A stretch of 64,000 bases of DNA from Bedellia somnulentella (lineage: Eukaryota; Arthropoda; Insecta; Lepidoptera; Bedelliidae), in contig OY755182.1 in the NCBI GenBank assembly GCA_963576735.1, positions 2,914,001-2,978,000 of the forward strand. Reading direction: 5' to 3'. Below, piece after piece: positions 46,033 to 56,320 of this stretch (within the stretch, counting starts at the first letter, position 1; each line of letters opens with the position of its first letter). The notes beneath the pieces were generated by a model. It did not search any database. It was not told where the DNA came from and saw nothing but the letters and a program-made list of their open reading frames with translations. Position numbers and translations under genes: made by a program.

Positions 46033-46525
46033 ATACATACACATACTCACGGCCATAGATTCTAAAAAGGAGTAACCAGAGCTTAAGAATAAATAAAGGA
46101 AAGATAAATTTCGACACAGGCGGGAATCGAACCCGCAACCTCGGGTATACGCCCCGGTATACGGAGGTAGGAAACGCTACTTAAACGTGTAAAAGAAATA
46201 AAGGATAGAAGATTTTCGCGCTGGCAGCCATTGACACGGTGGCTCAATTGGCAGAGCGTCGGGGCGTATACCCGAGGTCGCGGGTTCGATTCCCGCCTGT
46301 GTCGAAAAATTTTTCTTTCCTTTATTTATTCTTTATTTATTAGTAATAATCCCCACATGAGGTTTTCATGCACAAAAGATTTAAATAAGAGCTTAAGAGT
46401 TAGAAACTCCTCAGCTACATTTGGAATTTTATAGGGGACAAGATGGTAGAAAAAAAGTATCGTTGGTGATGGTCTCCATCCGCATCGCCCAAAACCCAGT
46501 TAAATAAGCCCATACCCTTAGTTGC
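46033..46525 (-). mobile_element. SINE-A copy interrupted by SINE-E
   Basis: The 3' end (46033-46088: ACATACTCACGGCCATAGAT ... AACCAGAGCTTAAGA) resumes at 46388 (AGAGCTTAAGAGTTAGAAAC) and continues to CGCATCGCCCAAAACCC and CCCATACCCTTAGTTGC. The 299 bp in between is a SINE-E insertion with TSD. Confidence 0.85.
46089..46387 (-). mobile_element. SINE-E copy, internally inverted, TSD AGAGCTTAAGA
   Basis: The TSD is at 46078-46088 and 46388-46398. The minus-strand start is CTCATGTGGGGATTACTAAT. The central part, including a complete tRNA-like block (46235-46306, plus: GACACGGTGGCTCAATTGGC ... GGGTTCGATTCCCGCC), is inverted relative to the 15052-15348 copy. A second half tRNA-like block with the tail lies at 46089-46158 (minus). 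The element therefore contains 1.5 tRNA-like units in opposite orientation. Confidence 0.8.
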
Positions 46526-47114
46526 ACTTAATATCATACAACAATGAGCATGAATTATTCTTAAAATCAACAGCAAATTTAAGTATGACATGGAGATCCT
46601 TTGACATAGAAGTTAACTGGACGTCTACTTCCAACTCAACAGGATCCGACGATTGGAGTTGCGTCGGATTTGAGGGTAGAATTTAAATTGACCAGATGAT
46701 TTTAGGCTTAGATGATGTGAATATTTTTGGACACGGTACTTTAATTCTGAGGAAAGAAATTTGGGGTACTCTCAAAGGGTAAGTAGATACTATTCATTAC
46801 ATAAAATACTACTAATTATACATAAGATCCTGCATAAATATAAGGTGTAATTTATAATAAGTATTAAAGTGTATGCAATAGTAGGCATATTTATAGTTCC
46901 TATTGCTAAGGTAGTTTTACAACATTAACTTCACTTTTAATATATTTATAGGATAAAAAAGATGCAGGAAAGACGTAAATTTTATCTGCTAATTTAGTTT
47001 TGATTTGAATCCCTTTTGTCTCTGTAATAAAATGATGTAGTGTTCTTCTAGGTTGAACAACACTACCAAATCAAACACTATAGGGATTCCAAGACAAAAG
47101 ATTATGTGAATACT
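46526..47114. other. No recognised feature
   Basis: No supported gene or repeat. Confidence 0.35.
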
Positions 47115-47124
47115 CTATTAAAGC

Positions 47125-47490
47125 GACCGTGATAGCCCAGTGGGTAGAACACTCGGTTATCGTGCAAACGACTAGTGTTCAAATCCTGGGTCGGGCCTAC
47201 ACCAATTTGTTTTTTCTTAAGACATATGTGTGGTTAATTTATCATGGTTGTTAACGGTGAGGGAAAACATCGTGAGGAAACCCACATGGCTGAGTTGTAC
47301 TTAGTCATGTGACAGTGTATTCGTACAAAAACGGCGATAGGCCTACCCCCTATCACGTGAGTACACTGTCCATGCAAAACGTGGGTACTCTGAACACCAG
47401 GTGACAAAGTCACGTGATGTTCAGAAGTATTTGTACCTCTGCCAACCCCTTCAGGGATATTCGGCGTGAACGTTTATGTTATGTTATGTT
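47125..47490 (+). mobile_element. SINE-C reference copy, full length, 10 bp TSD
   Basis: 366 bp flanked by CTATTAAAGC at 47115-47124 and 47491-47500. tRNA-like head ACCGTGATAGCCCAGTGGGT (A-box) and GTGTTCAAATCC (B-box). The body carries two CACGTG motifs (TATCACGTGAG, GTCACGTGATG). The 3' end is TTCGGCGTGAACGTTTATG plus (TTATG)n. This copy defines the family ends used for all other SINE-C entries. Confidence 0.95.
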
Positions 47491-47500
47491 CTATTAAAGC

Positions 47501-48084
47501 AAATTGATACCCAAATATAACAATGATATGAACTTCAAACAAGTATTCGAACTTAGTAATTAGACGCCATTTTATTCCAATCGATCTGTCATTCAATACT
47601 ATGTCTACTCCCAATTATCACTTCCGAAATTTACTGATCCATGAACTAAGCCCAATATCATACGACGTTTTCAGTACAGAGTGGACGGCAATCGTCATTC
47701 ACACTCGAACGGGCTCAATAGTGACGTCATGACTTCCATTCGGTGGACTCGCTGACAGTGACTAGTGATGCGAGTTAGACTCGGTGTCATTTCTGTGATA
47801 GGTGATTTGGTGCACTGAAATGACGGATTAGTTTTGTTTATTATTGTATTGCTTGGTGATAAGCTGTTGTTAGCTTTATACTGAGTGCGATAGATGATAT
47901 GAATATTATTATGTTCTATGTAAACTTTTTTCCGTTTGAGTAACTGTTCTTGATAATTACAGAGAAATATAATTTTCAGATCGGCAGAATTAGATTGCGA
48001 GACTATTGCTTAATGTATTTCACTGTATGTAATAGTGTAATTTTAATTTTAAAAAACATTTATATACTATTTATTTTATACGTA
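47501..48084. other. Unassigned DNA with a CG-richer patch
   Basis: 47660-47800 has more CG dinucleotides than its surroundings and contains GTGACGTCATGAC (CRE-like). This could be promoter-like, but no transcript or ORF supports it. Confidence 0.3.
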
Positions 48085-48415
48085 GTATGCAAGATAGAAA
48101 AAGGAATGTTGAGGTGCTTTGGGCACATAGAGAGGATGCATGGATGAAAATAAAGTAGCGAAAGAGATATATAGAGCCAATGTGGATGGGATTGTTAGTA
48201 GAGGACGGCCTCGTAAAACGTTTCTTGACCAGATAGAAAACGTTCTTATAAATGCGGGGGTCCGAAGTGAGAAGAATAAAAGAGCATGTATGAGAAGAAT
48301 AATGAATGTAAGGGAAGCAAGAGAGGTTTGTCAAGATCGTACTAAGTGGCGATCGATAGTCTCTGCCTACCCCAATGGGAATAATGGGCGTGAGTATAAG
48401 TAAGTAAGTAAGTAT
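48085..48415 (+). mobile_element. LINE-B 3' end with C-terminal coding region and (TAAG)n tail
   Basis: Two overlapping frames encode KGMLRCFGHIERM and then IYRANVDG, RGRPRKTFLDQIEN and AREVCQDRTKWRSIVSAYP. This is the C-terminal region of a LINE reverse transcriptase protein, with one frameshift near 48145. The 3' end is GGGCGTGAGTATAAGTAAG with more TAAG units. 5' truncated. Confidence 0.8.
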
Positions 48416-48828
48416 ATACTATTTACTATAAAGATAATTCACGTCCACAAGATAGTTACAAAAAATACTTGAATGAAAATGATAATATAATTCCCAACCC
48501 AAAACTCGGTTTATCCAACAAAATGTAGCAAAGACATAGAGCAACGTCTTTCAAAATTTACTTTTTTAGCATACAAATGTAAGAAGTACTTTGTCAGGGT
48601 CCTAGAAAGCAACTGTACATTAAACTCGTAAATCTTTTGCATATTACGATGCCCCCGGGAGCACTATGCGTTAGTAAGTCACTGCTACAAATTGTTCCTG
48701 TGAAAATGTTTCCACTGTTAGCTCTGCAGGTAGACATATTTTGTACGTGTTTTTTCCAACTTCCCTTATGAAGATGTTGGCATTAAAATGCAAGTTGCAA
48801 TAAGAACACTATTTTTAAACATACATAC
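48416..48828. other. No recognised feature
   Basis: No supported gene or repeat. Confidence 0.35.
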
Positions 48829-49073
48829 ATACATACATACATATACGCACTGTTGTAAATCCCTAGGAGGTGTAGCTAGAGCTTCGAAAAATAAATTCCT
48901 CAGCCACTTTTGGAAGTTGATTGGGGAAAAGGTTGTAAAGTAAAGTGATGGGTCTCCAACCATCGCCCAAAAATCACTTAAAAAGCTCCATCACTTTGTG
49001 ATCCCTACTACGAGCATCTACGGAAAGAAATGACGTAGTGCTATTCTAAGTAGACACTACACAGCTGCAAATA
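48829..49073 (-). mobile_element. SINE-A copy
   Basis: The tail complement CATACATACATACATACATA is followed by CTAGGAGGTGTAGCTAGAGC, CCATCGCCCAAAAATCACTT and AGTAGACACTACACAGC. A small deletion removed part of the B-box region. Confidence 0.85.
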
Positions 49074-49194
49074 CAAAGCTATCATTTGTCCTGAATCATT
49101 TCGAGATGGTTTTATAGAGATTTATTTATAGTTTAGAAGATCACGTGGATTTTCATTGTAAATTATTTTAGGTATCTTAAAGTTTCTTTTCTTC

Positions 49195-49345
49195 ACGTGG
49201 CATATGTGGATGGTATTGTCAGAAGAGAAATGACGGAGGAACATATTAAGATCAAATAAAGTATGTGCTTAAAAGGGTTCCGGAGAGTGAAGATAAATAA
49301 GGGGCATGAAAAGATTGATAAATATGAATGAAAATCGAGAAGTTT
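49195..49345 (+). mobile_element. LINE-B remnant
   Basis: ATATGTGGATGGTATTGTCA, GTGCTTAAAAGGGTTCCGG and AGGGGCATGAAAAGATTGAT match the C-terminal coding region at low identity. Confidence 0.5.
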
Positions 49346-49756
49346 TTAACCATGAAGCTCTGTTTCTTCTTTTCAGGATAATTGTCAAGAGTTTAGTTCT
49401 GCAAATAAATAACTGACTCAAAATAAAGGGTTACACTAAGTGGACAAACAGGAAAAAGAGGATAATGCTTCAAGTAGATAAAAATGTATAATATAAAAGC
49501 ACAAAGGTCCATTACAGTATATTTTAATTAGATAAATTGAATTCGTTCGATGAAATGCAAATACGTGATAAAACATTGATAGATGAAAGAATTGAGCGAA
49601 GCAAAGACGTGGAATGCATACGTAATAACGTGCAAATTAGTGTTGCCAGGTCTGCGGTGACTTTATAATACTTTTTTTAAAACTCCAACGCTTTAGATTT
49701 AGAAAGATAACACAATATTGATAGAACGCTTATGCTTACGTTTCAAAACTCAAACG
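49346..49756. other. No recognised feature
   Basis: No supported gene or repeat. Confidence 0.35.
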
Positions 49757-50035
49757 TTCATCCGTTTATCGCCGAAGGGGTTGGCAGAGGTACTAATACT
49801 TATGAAAATTGCGTGACATTGTCACCTGGTGCTCCGAGTACGCACGTTTTGCTTGGACAGTGTACTCACGATATAGGGAGCAGGCCTATCGCCGTTTTGT
49901 CGTATACACTGTCACATGACAAAATACAACTTAGCCATGTGGGATTCCTCTCGATGTTTTACCTTACCTTTAACAACCATGATAAATTGGTTAAAAAACA
50001 AATTGAACCCCGGATTTGAACTCTCATCGTGTTAA
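49757..50035 (-). mobile_element. SINE-C copy, head partly lost
   Basis: GCCGAAGGGGTTGGCAGAGG, TTGGACAGTGTACTCACG and CACTGTCACATGACAAAAT, ending in a fragment of the head (CCCCGGATTTGAACTCTCAT). Confidence 0.8.
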
Positions 50036-50380
50036 TGTGCTAATGTAACTTATGTTATATTCTATTAATTTTTATGTCTTAATAATGCCTCTATCGTTGC
50101 TTCAGAAGGTCTATATAAGCAGAAACAACAACAGACTCCTTTTAGAAAACATGATTATTTTTGTGCCTGTTATAATTTTTATTATTAAACCATTTAATTA
50201 AACCTTATTTATCATACACAAAAAAAAGCAAATCAATGTAACAATAAAAACTCCAATATTATAATACGAATAAGTTTCTTCGAAGAATTCCTTTGTTTGA
50301 AATTGAAATTGCAGAATATATTAAAATACAGTTCTTGGCAACACTGCCAGTCACGATGCATTCCCGTCCTTTTTAAATAT
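50036..50380. other. Mostly unrecognised; a LINE-1-like 3' UTR trace at ~50085-50150
   Basis: CGTTGCTTCAGAAGGTCTAT, then AACAACAACAGACTCC, recalls the GCAACGG...GAAGGTGTTCGTA block of the LINE-1 3' UTR (~8470). The match is short. Confidence 0.35.
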
Positions 50381-50511
50381 GCAAATTTTAATAAGATAAT
50401 CCAGACCGCAGGATGACCCGCCATTGTATGAATTAACCGCAGACACAACACCGTGTTTTTATTATCCAAATTACTGCGGACTGTGTGCTTTACAGATAAA
50501 ATTACATAGAT
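50381..50511. repeat. Family-F repeat, second copy
   Basis: Near-identical to 17723-17852. The flanks differ, so the ~130 bp is a discrete repeat unit. Confidence 0.8.
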
Positions 50512-50617
50512 ACATTTTTTTGTAATAGTGACTGATGGTGGAAAGTCTAAGCAGTAATCATTGAGGGTTTTTGAAGGGTCTGCTTGATGATGGTTACACA
50601 GCGTCAAAAAAAAGGTA

Positions 50618-50988
50618 ACGTGTGAGGAATGACGTGCTTCGTGAAAGGTGTGGTGTAAAAGATGATATTGTAAGTAAGATAGAAAAAGGAATGTTGAGGT
50701 GGTTTGGGCACATCGAGAATATGGATGATAGGAAATTGGTAAAAGGTATCTATAGAGCTAATGTGGAAGGTAATGTTAGTACAGGACGGCCTCGAAAGAC
50801 ACACTTGGACCAAATTGAAAGTGTGCTCAAAAAGGCAGGCGTCCGAAGTATGAAGAATCAAAGAGCATGTATGAAAATATTTATGGATGTAGACGAAGCA
50901 AGAGAGGTTTGCCAGGATCGTACGAATTGGCGATCGATAGTCTCTGCCTACCCCAATGGGAATTAACGGCGTGAGTATATGTATGTAT
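50618..50988 (+). mobile_element. LINE-B 3' end, best-preserved copy
   Basis: An open frame 50622-50966 encodes RNDVLRERCGVKDDIVSKIE, KGMLRWFGHIENMDDRKLV, TGRPRKTHLDQIESVLKKAG and DEAREVCQDRTNWRSIVSAY, then a stop. It has the form of the C-terminal tail of LINE ORF2 proteins (LRWFGH...GRPRK...W). After CCCCAATGGGAATTAA the end is CGGCGTGAGTATATGTATG. It defines the LINE-B terminus that SINE-A shares. No RT catalytic core lies in the window. Confidence 0.85.
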
Positions 50989-51155
50989 GTACTTTTGGAA
51001 GTTGCGTGGGGAAAAGATGGTTAAATAAAGGTTGTTGGTGATGGGTCTCCAACCATTTCGCCCAAAAATCCCTTAAAAGCCCCAATATCGTTTGTCGCCT
51101 CTTACGTACACCCACTGCGAGAAACGGTAGAGTAATAGTAGGGTAGTGCTACACA
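50989..51155 (-). mobile_element. SINE-A lacking its 3' third, fused to LINE-B tail
   Basis: It begins CTTTTGGAAGTTGCGTGG directly after the LINE-B (TGTA)n tail and runs to GTAGTGCTACACAGC. The tail block that normally comes first is absent, so the junction is recombinant or a deletion. Confidence 0.8.
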
Positions 51156-51168
51156 GCTAATCTATTAA

Positions 51169-51350
51169 TCAATTAAGGAAAGAAAAATTTCGACACCAGC
51201 AGCACTTGCACCAGCGACATCCCGGTCTACGCCCCGGTCACTATGTCAACTGAGCTATGATGCCAAGTAACCACTGTTGCAAAATTTCTCATTCCTTGCG
51301 TTCTCTACCTGCAAAATTTTCCTAATTTCCGACACCTCGCCGCCTAATGA
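51169..51350 (-). mobile_element. SINE-E-type retroposon, second subfamily
   Basis: Minus strand: leader GGCGGCGAGGTGTCGGAAAT, then the tRNA-like GGCATCATAGCTCAGTTGAC and a diverged B-box, then the TTTTTCTTTCCTTAATTGAT tail. Organisation as at 15052-15348: tRNA-like part at the 3' end. Confidence 0.65.
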
Positions 51351-51361
51351 GTGGCTATGTA

Positions 51362-51690
51362 TAATAATAATAATTCTTTATTCAGATTAAAATTGATACA
51401 TAGTTTACAAGAGTCAGCTGGTCCCAAACTAGGCTCATCGCCTGTATCTCGGGATACAGCTTATTGTTCCTGCAATATATTGTTAATAAATACGAAAAAG
51501 ACACATTAGAATTATTAACATTGCAAAAATAATTAAAATAAATTAATTGCATAGACTTAACTATACAAATACTAAAAATACAAAAATCTATGACATTAAA
51601 AACTTATAATTATGAATTATAGTTAATCTTTTAAACATAATGAAAAAGACCTTAACCTTAACTTTAACTTTAACTTTAACCTAACATCTA
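51362..51690 (-). mobile_element. Probable LINE 3' end with (TAA)n tail; TTTAAC hexamer run at its far side
   Basis: ATAATAATAATAATTCTTTATT at 51362 looks like the tail complement of a minus-strand non-LTR element. The following sequence, including CTCATCGCCTGTATCTCGGG, resembles a noncoding LINE 3' UTR. At 51648-51690 there is a TTAACC/TTTAAC repeat. No coding part remains. Confidence 0.45.
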
Positions 51691-52023
51691 TAACCTCAAA
51701 GAGTTAGCCGGAGCTCTAAAATTGAACAGAATCCTGTGACTATTTCGAAAAAGAAAATTAATCATTGCAAACACGATAACACGAGATTATATCTATAAAT
51801 GATTAAGCTTATAAATGAAGTTACTACTACAACGATTACACCGTTGTAATTCCGATTATTATTCTTTAGCAATGGTATTCGCAGAAAATATTTAATTAAG
51901 TCAAGAACCCTTTACTCGGTGGCACATTAGCAAAATGTCCGCTCAGCTAAGTTAAATAAATATTTAAATTAACTACTCAATATTCTTTATGAAGCAGTTT
52001 TACTTAGGTCCAATTCTGCTTTA
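51691..52023. other. No recognised feature
   Basis: No supported gene or repeat. Confidence 0.35.
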
Positions 52024-52262
52024 GTTAAACAGAAATTGGATTGTGGAGCTGTGTTGTGTTGGCTTAGAATAGCATTACCCCATTTTTTCTCACGGGTGAT
52101 AGGCATAACGATTTTTATATCATAGATATACCTACATTACCAACAACATCAATTTTCAATATTTTCCCCATTCAACATCTAAAAATGTCCAAGGAATCTT
52201 ATTCTAAGAATCTGGCTACCCATTTTAGGGATTAACAGCGTATTTACATTATGTATGTATGT
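52024..52262 (+). mobile_element. SINE-A copy, diverged
   Basis: GAGCTGTGTTGTGTTGGCTT, GCATTACCCCATTTTTTC, ATGTCCAAGGAATCTTATTC and an ATTATGTATGTATG tail. Confidence 0.75.
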
Positions 52263-52425
52263 TTGCCGTGTAGTGCCGGCTTAGAATATCGCTACCCCTT
52301 TCTACCCACGGGTGTCGTAAGAGGCGACTTAGGGTATTGAGGCTTTTTATTGGCTTTTTGGGCGATGACGTGATTCGTATTTGGTGTGAACGTTTATGTT
52401 ATATATGTTATGTTATTGAGTGTAT
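52263..52425 (+). mobile_element. SINE-A 5' half fused to a SINE-C tail
   Basis: GCCGTGTAGTGCCGGCTTAG to TTTTTGGGCGATGACG, then GTGTGAACGTTTATGTTATA, the SINE-C end. A chimera of the two families, directly downstream of another SINE-A tail. Confidence 0.7.
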
Positions 52426-52736
52426 TAGGAGGGTAAAAAAGAAAGGGTGAGTTCGCAAACTCCGTAAATATGAGTAGGTATTTGTCTATTTAGTAAAAAA
52501 TCAAAACAGATAAGTTTTAGGATTTCTGAAATTAACTGTTTAGTAGGTGGAGGAAAGGGGGGATAAAATTCAAAAGTTGGTGACTATGCAAATGCAAACA
52601 CCCAGCCCGCACCGCTTGGACAAGAAAAATATACCTCATAATTATAGTGTAGGCTTCCTAAGAAAGGTTTGTTTTATTGTATATCTGAAGTAAGGTATGT
52701 AAGGAAATATATTTGAAAGAATAAACTGTTGGAATA
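52426..52736. other. No recognised feature
   Basis: No supported gene or repeat. Confidence 0.3.
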
Positions 52737-52955
52737 TACATATACTAACGGCTATAAATCCCTAGAAGGGGTAGCCAGAGGTAAGGAATTAGAAATTCCT
52801 CAGCCACTTTTGGAAATGTGAGTGGGGAAAAGATGGTAAAAGTAAAGGTTGTTTGTGATGGGTCTTCAACCGCATCGCCCAAAAATCCCTTAAAAGCCCC
52901 AATACCGTTAGTCGCCTCTTACGTACACCCATCGGTAGAAACGGGGTAGTGCTAA
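52737..52955 (-). mobile_element. SINE-A copy, 5' end clipped
   Basis: ATACATATACTAACGGCTAT to GTAGAAACGGGGTAGTGCT. The terminal CCGACACTACACAGC is missing. Confidence 0.85.
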
Positions 52956-53400
52956 AATATATTAAAAAATATATTCTATTCCATTTTGTACTGAGTCTTA
53001 AAAAAACAATTATGAAGCGTCACTACCCTACTCACGACAATCGTTTTGCTAATTTTAGCAGAATTAGGCCTAGGTAAAGGGTTTAAGGAAAAAACTGATT
53101 TAAATTTTAACAGTTCCAAATGTCTTCGAAAGCTCAGTAAACAGCATGGTTAGTAGTTTTTCGTGTTTCCCTGCAAATGTTTTAAAACCGTTTTCATGTA
53201 GATTATTTGCTTATCCGCCGGCTTTCGCTTATTTTGAGTTTCACATTACACTTTCATTAGAAACTTAGTTTCACCTGGTTTATTTGAGATGCAGAGGGTT
53301 TTCATTTATTTTAAAGTCGTTTGAGTGCAGTTATTTTCAAACTTTAAGTTATTTTTAGGTAGGTCTAACATAGATATATTATGCTATAATAATAGTTATT
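52956..53400. other. No recognised feature
   Basis: No supported gene or repeat. Confidence 0.35.
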
Positions 53401-53547
53401 CTTACGCCCGATTTCTGAATTGAGTGTTCAAGCTGAGAACGACTTAAGTATTGTTTTGTCTCATTCAGTTGTTAAAATTTCAATGCGACAGAACGATACT
53501 TAAGTGGTTCTCAGCTGGAATACTCAATTCAGAAATCGGGCGTTAGT
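53401..53547. mobile_element. Palindromic MITE, near complete
   Basis: Left arm ACGCCCGATTTCTGAATTGA; right arm TCAATTCAGAAATCGGGCGT, its exact complement. Inside, GACTTAAGTATTGTTTTGTC pairs with CGACAGAACGATACTTAAGT. About 145 bp. A truncated copy is at 8178-8283. Confidence 0.85.
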
Positions 53548-53584
53548 GTGCTAAATATACGCTTACGTTGAGTATAGCAACTCA

Positions 53585-53875
53585 AACTGTGGCGCCGTGT
53601 ATCCCCAAAAGGGATGGCAGAGGTAGTAATACATTTGAACATCACATTGTTACCTGATGCTCATAGTATCCACGTTCTAATGAGACTCGTGGTAGGAGGG
53701 CAGACCTACGGTTGTTTCGTAAGATTAATTTGTCACATAATTGGGTGCAACTTAACCATATGGTTTTCCTCACGATGTTTGCCCTGACTGTTAACAACCA
53801 TGAATTGAATTACAATATGACTTTAGATAAAATTAATTGGTGAAAGCTCGACCCGGGATTTGAACTTAGGCTAGC
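53585..53875 (-). mobile_element. SINE-C copy, diverged
   Basis: GCCGTGTATCCCCAAAAGGG, GGCAGAGGTAGTAATAC and TCGACCCGGGATTTGAACTT (B-box complement). The last part of the head is lost. Confidence 0.75.
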
Positions 53876-53932
53876 TTTAATAGGCAGGCTATGTCCAGCA
53901 GTAGACAGCAATTGACTGACAATAATATAAAA
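53876..53932 (+). mobile_element. RTE-like LINE 3' trace
   Basis: GGCAGGCTATGTCCAGCAGT and AGACAGCAATTGACTGA correspond to the ending seen at 35203-35290. Confidence 0.45.
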
Positions 53933-53936
53933 TATT

Positions 53937-54435
53937 TTTGAACAAAAAGAGAACCGACTTTATAGTTGGAAAAACAACCGAAAATAAACAATCTGGTACT
54001 AAAAAGTACGAAATAAGTTTTTTAATTGAATATGAGTACTGTGATTTATACCATAGCAATTTCTTTATTCCACACGCGTCAGTTGAACCTACCTAAATCT
54101 TAAAATTCTCTTAAATAATTTGTGAGCCGGTGCCAGCTTGCGTAATGATTGATAATAATAAGTGTGTATTTCACACTTCATATACATTTACAATGTAGGA
54201 TATCTTGTTGTTGTAGGGTAAATTGCCTATAAAATTTGAGGGTTCCCCTCGATTTCTCCAGGATATCCACCTACCCTACCCTGATATCCATGGTACCAAT
54301 CCTGGAGTATCTTCTTTTGAATAAAAAAATAATAATCAAAATCGGTTCATAAATGGCGAAGTAATCGGCGAAAAAACATAAAAAAAAATAAAAAAATATA
54401 CGGTCGAATTGAGAACACTCCTTTTTTTGAAGTCG
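53937..54435. mobile_element. 'CCGACTT' element, copy 2, internally deleted
   Basis: Left end AAAAAGAGAACCGACTTTAT, left arm to GTAGGATATC, then a jump to TTGCCTATAAAATTTGAGGG and the right end CTTTTTTTGAAGTCGGTTA. About 0.5 kb. It serves as an empty-site reference for the helitron in copy 1. Confidence 0.75.
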
Positions 54436-54726
54436 GTTAAAAATACAGACTACCGTGTTGTCATCACATTAATGTCAGTATGATAATATTCATTTCTCAG
54501 ATCGTGAAAAACTAAAAAGGACCTAATAACATTTCAAATACAGGTAGTACGTAATTTAATTTAGTATCACGGCTGTCTCCTCGGGGAAATCAGGAGCATT
54601 CAAGGGGAGAACTAAATCTGGGCACATGTGTCGCGACTGTCCGACTCCCTCTACGCAGGGGACAGGCGTTTTGAATCACTAACGTGAGGCAGTAGCGTAT
54701 TCTAGATTTGTGAGTTAGATTTGTAC

Positions 54727-54973
54727 ATACATACATATACTCACGGCTATAAATCCCTAGAAGAGGTAGCCAGAGCTAAGGAATTAGAAATTCCTCAACC
54801 ACTTTTGGAAAGTTGAGTGGGGAAAAGATGGTAAAATTAAGGACGTTGGTGATTGGGCTCCAACCGCATCGCCCAATATTCCCTTGGAAGCCCCAATACC
54901 GTTAGTCGCTTCTTACGAACACCCACCGGAAGTAATGGGGTAGCGCTATTCTAAGCCGGCACTACACAGCAAT
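54727..54973 (-). mobile_element. SINE-A copy in duplication unit 1
   Basis: Complete minus copy, from ACATACATACATATACTCACG to CCGGCACTACACAGC. It follows GATTTGTA and is followed by AT-rich DNA ending in another GATTTGTA. Unit 2 has a plus-oriented SINE-A at the same place. Confidence 0.85.
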
Positions 54974-55194
54974 TTATAGATTTATAATTTTTATTATTAT
55001 AATTTTTAGATTTGTATATAGTTAATATTATTTTTAAAAGACCTTAAATAGTTATGTACCCCGTTTTTAGGACATATCGTTGACGCCATACATGATGATG
55101 ATGATGATATACAATACATGTAATCACAGCTACAAAAAATGAAAACGGGTGGTTCAAATTAAAAATTGGAAATTCTCAGCCACCTTTTAGCACG

Positions 55195-55585
55195 ACCACG
55201 GGAAGTCTTCCCGTGACCATGATAACTGAAAAGTTTTCGAAACGTCGGGCTTTAAAAATAATGTAATAACACGCGATTAAAATATCCGAAAATCAATAGT
55301 TGTTTCAATTATAATGTGCAATCGTGAAAATTTTAGAAAATAATATATAACATAAAACATAAACGTTCACGCCGTTTATCCCCGAAGGGGTTGGCAGAGG
55401 TACCAATACTCCTGAACTCACATGGCAAGTGCCATCTAGTTTCCAGAGAAAGGTACCCACGTTTTGCTTAGACAGTGTATTCACGTGATAGGGGGCAGGC
55501 CTTTCGCCGTTTTGTACGAATACTATGTCACATGACTAAGTACAACTCAGCTAAGCTTAGAAAATACTACATAATTATTATTGTT
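55195..55585 (-). mobile_element. Unit-1-specific insert containing a SINE-C copy (55355-55560)
   Basis: Unit 2 runs directly from GCACGACCAT to AATTGGGAACCGTGATAG. Unit 1 has ~390 bp here, including ACGTTCACGCCGTTTATCCC ... TTCGCCGTTTTGTACGAAT. The same variant (GGTACCAATACTCCTGAACT) recurs at 61153-61395. Confidence 0.75.
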
Positions 55586-55589
55586 CAAT

Positions 55590-56060
55590 TGGGAACCGTG
55601 ATAGCTCAGTGGGTAGAACACCGCTTATCGTGCACACGATGGGGGTTCAAATCAGGGGTCGGGCATACACCAATTTGTCTTTTCTAAAGTAAAATGTGTG
55701 GTTAATTTATCATGGATGTTAATCATTTATTTACCATCTTTTCCCCAATCAACTTCCAAAAGTGGCTGAGCTCTGCTACCCCGTTAAGGGATTTATAGCC
55801 GTGAGTATATGTATGTATGTATGTTAATCATGAGACAAAACATGCGAGGAAACCCTCATGGCTAAGTTGTACTTTGTCATGTGACACTGTATTCGTTTAA
55901 AATGGCCCCTATCATGTTTGTAAACTGTCTAAGCAAAACGTAGGTTCCCTGTACACCAGGTGATATTGACACGTGATGTTCTGAAGTATTAAGTACCTCT
56001 GCCAACCACTTCGGGGATTTAGTGTTTTAACGTTTACGTTATTTGGGAAATATAAATAAA
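55590..56060 (+). mobile_element. SINE-C copy interrupted by a SINE-A tail
   Basis: Head ACCGTGATAGCTCAGTGGGT and GGGGTTCAAATCAGG. The body is split at 55727-55822. The end is CGGGGATTTAGTGTTTTAAC. The paralogue in unit 2 has no SINE-A here. Confidence 0.9.
55727..55822 (+). mobile_element. 5'-truncated SINE-A with TSD GTTAATCAT
   Basis: Only the last ~96 bp (TTATTTACCATCTTTTCCCC ... GTGAGTATATGTATG), flanked by GTTAATCAT at 55718-55726 and 55823-55831. The unit 2 empty site reads GGATATTAATCGTGAGAG (~58162). Confidence 0.95.
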
Positions 56061-56067
56061 AGGAATT

Positions 56068-56320
56068 ATTGCTGTGTAGTGTCGGCTTAGAATAGCACTA
56101 CCCCATTTCTTCCAGTGGGTGTACGTAAAAGGCGACTAACGGTATTGGGGCTTTTAAGGGATTTTTGGGCGATGCGGTTGGAGACCCATCACCAAGAACC
56201 TTTATTTCACCATCTATTCCCCACGCACCTTCCAAAAGTGGCTGAGGAATTTCTAATTCCTTAGCTCTGGCTACCCCTTTCTTAGGATTTATAGCCGTGA
56301 GTATATGTATGTATGTATGT
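56068..56320 (+). mobile_element. SINE-A copy with TSD AGGAATT
   Basis: Full length between AGGAATT at 56061-56067 and 56321-56327. The unit 2 counterpart (AAAAAGAATAGTTATAC ... AATAATTTCATAATC, ~60800-60845) lacks it. Confidence 0.9.

Noticed and set aside
46235..46306. A functional tRNA gene (cloverleaf can be drawn, anticodon-like GTA)
   Set aside because: Base 33 is not U, the sequence sits inside a TSD-bounded SINE-E, and it continues into a T-rich retroposon tail.
47660..47800. Host gene promoter (CG-richer, GTGACGTCATGAC)
   Set aside because: No ORF, transcript or conserved exon follows within the window. Left as an unassigned patch.
48820..48845. CRISPR-like or satellite array from ACAT/TGTA repeats seen many times
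   Set aside because: These are the simple-sequence tails of SINE-A and LINE-B copies, in a eukaryotic context, with no spacer structure.
51648..51690. Telomere-like repeat
   Set aside because: The unit is TTTAAC/TTAACC, not the insect TTAGG, and is only a few units long next to a LINE tail.
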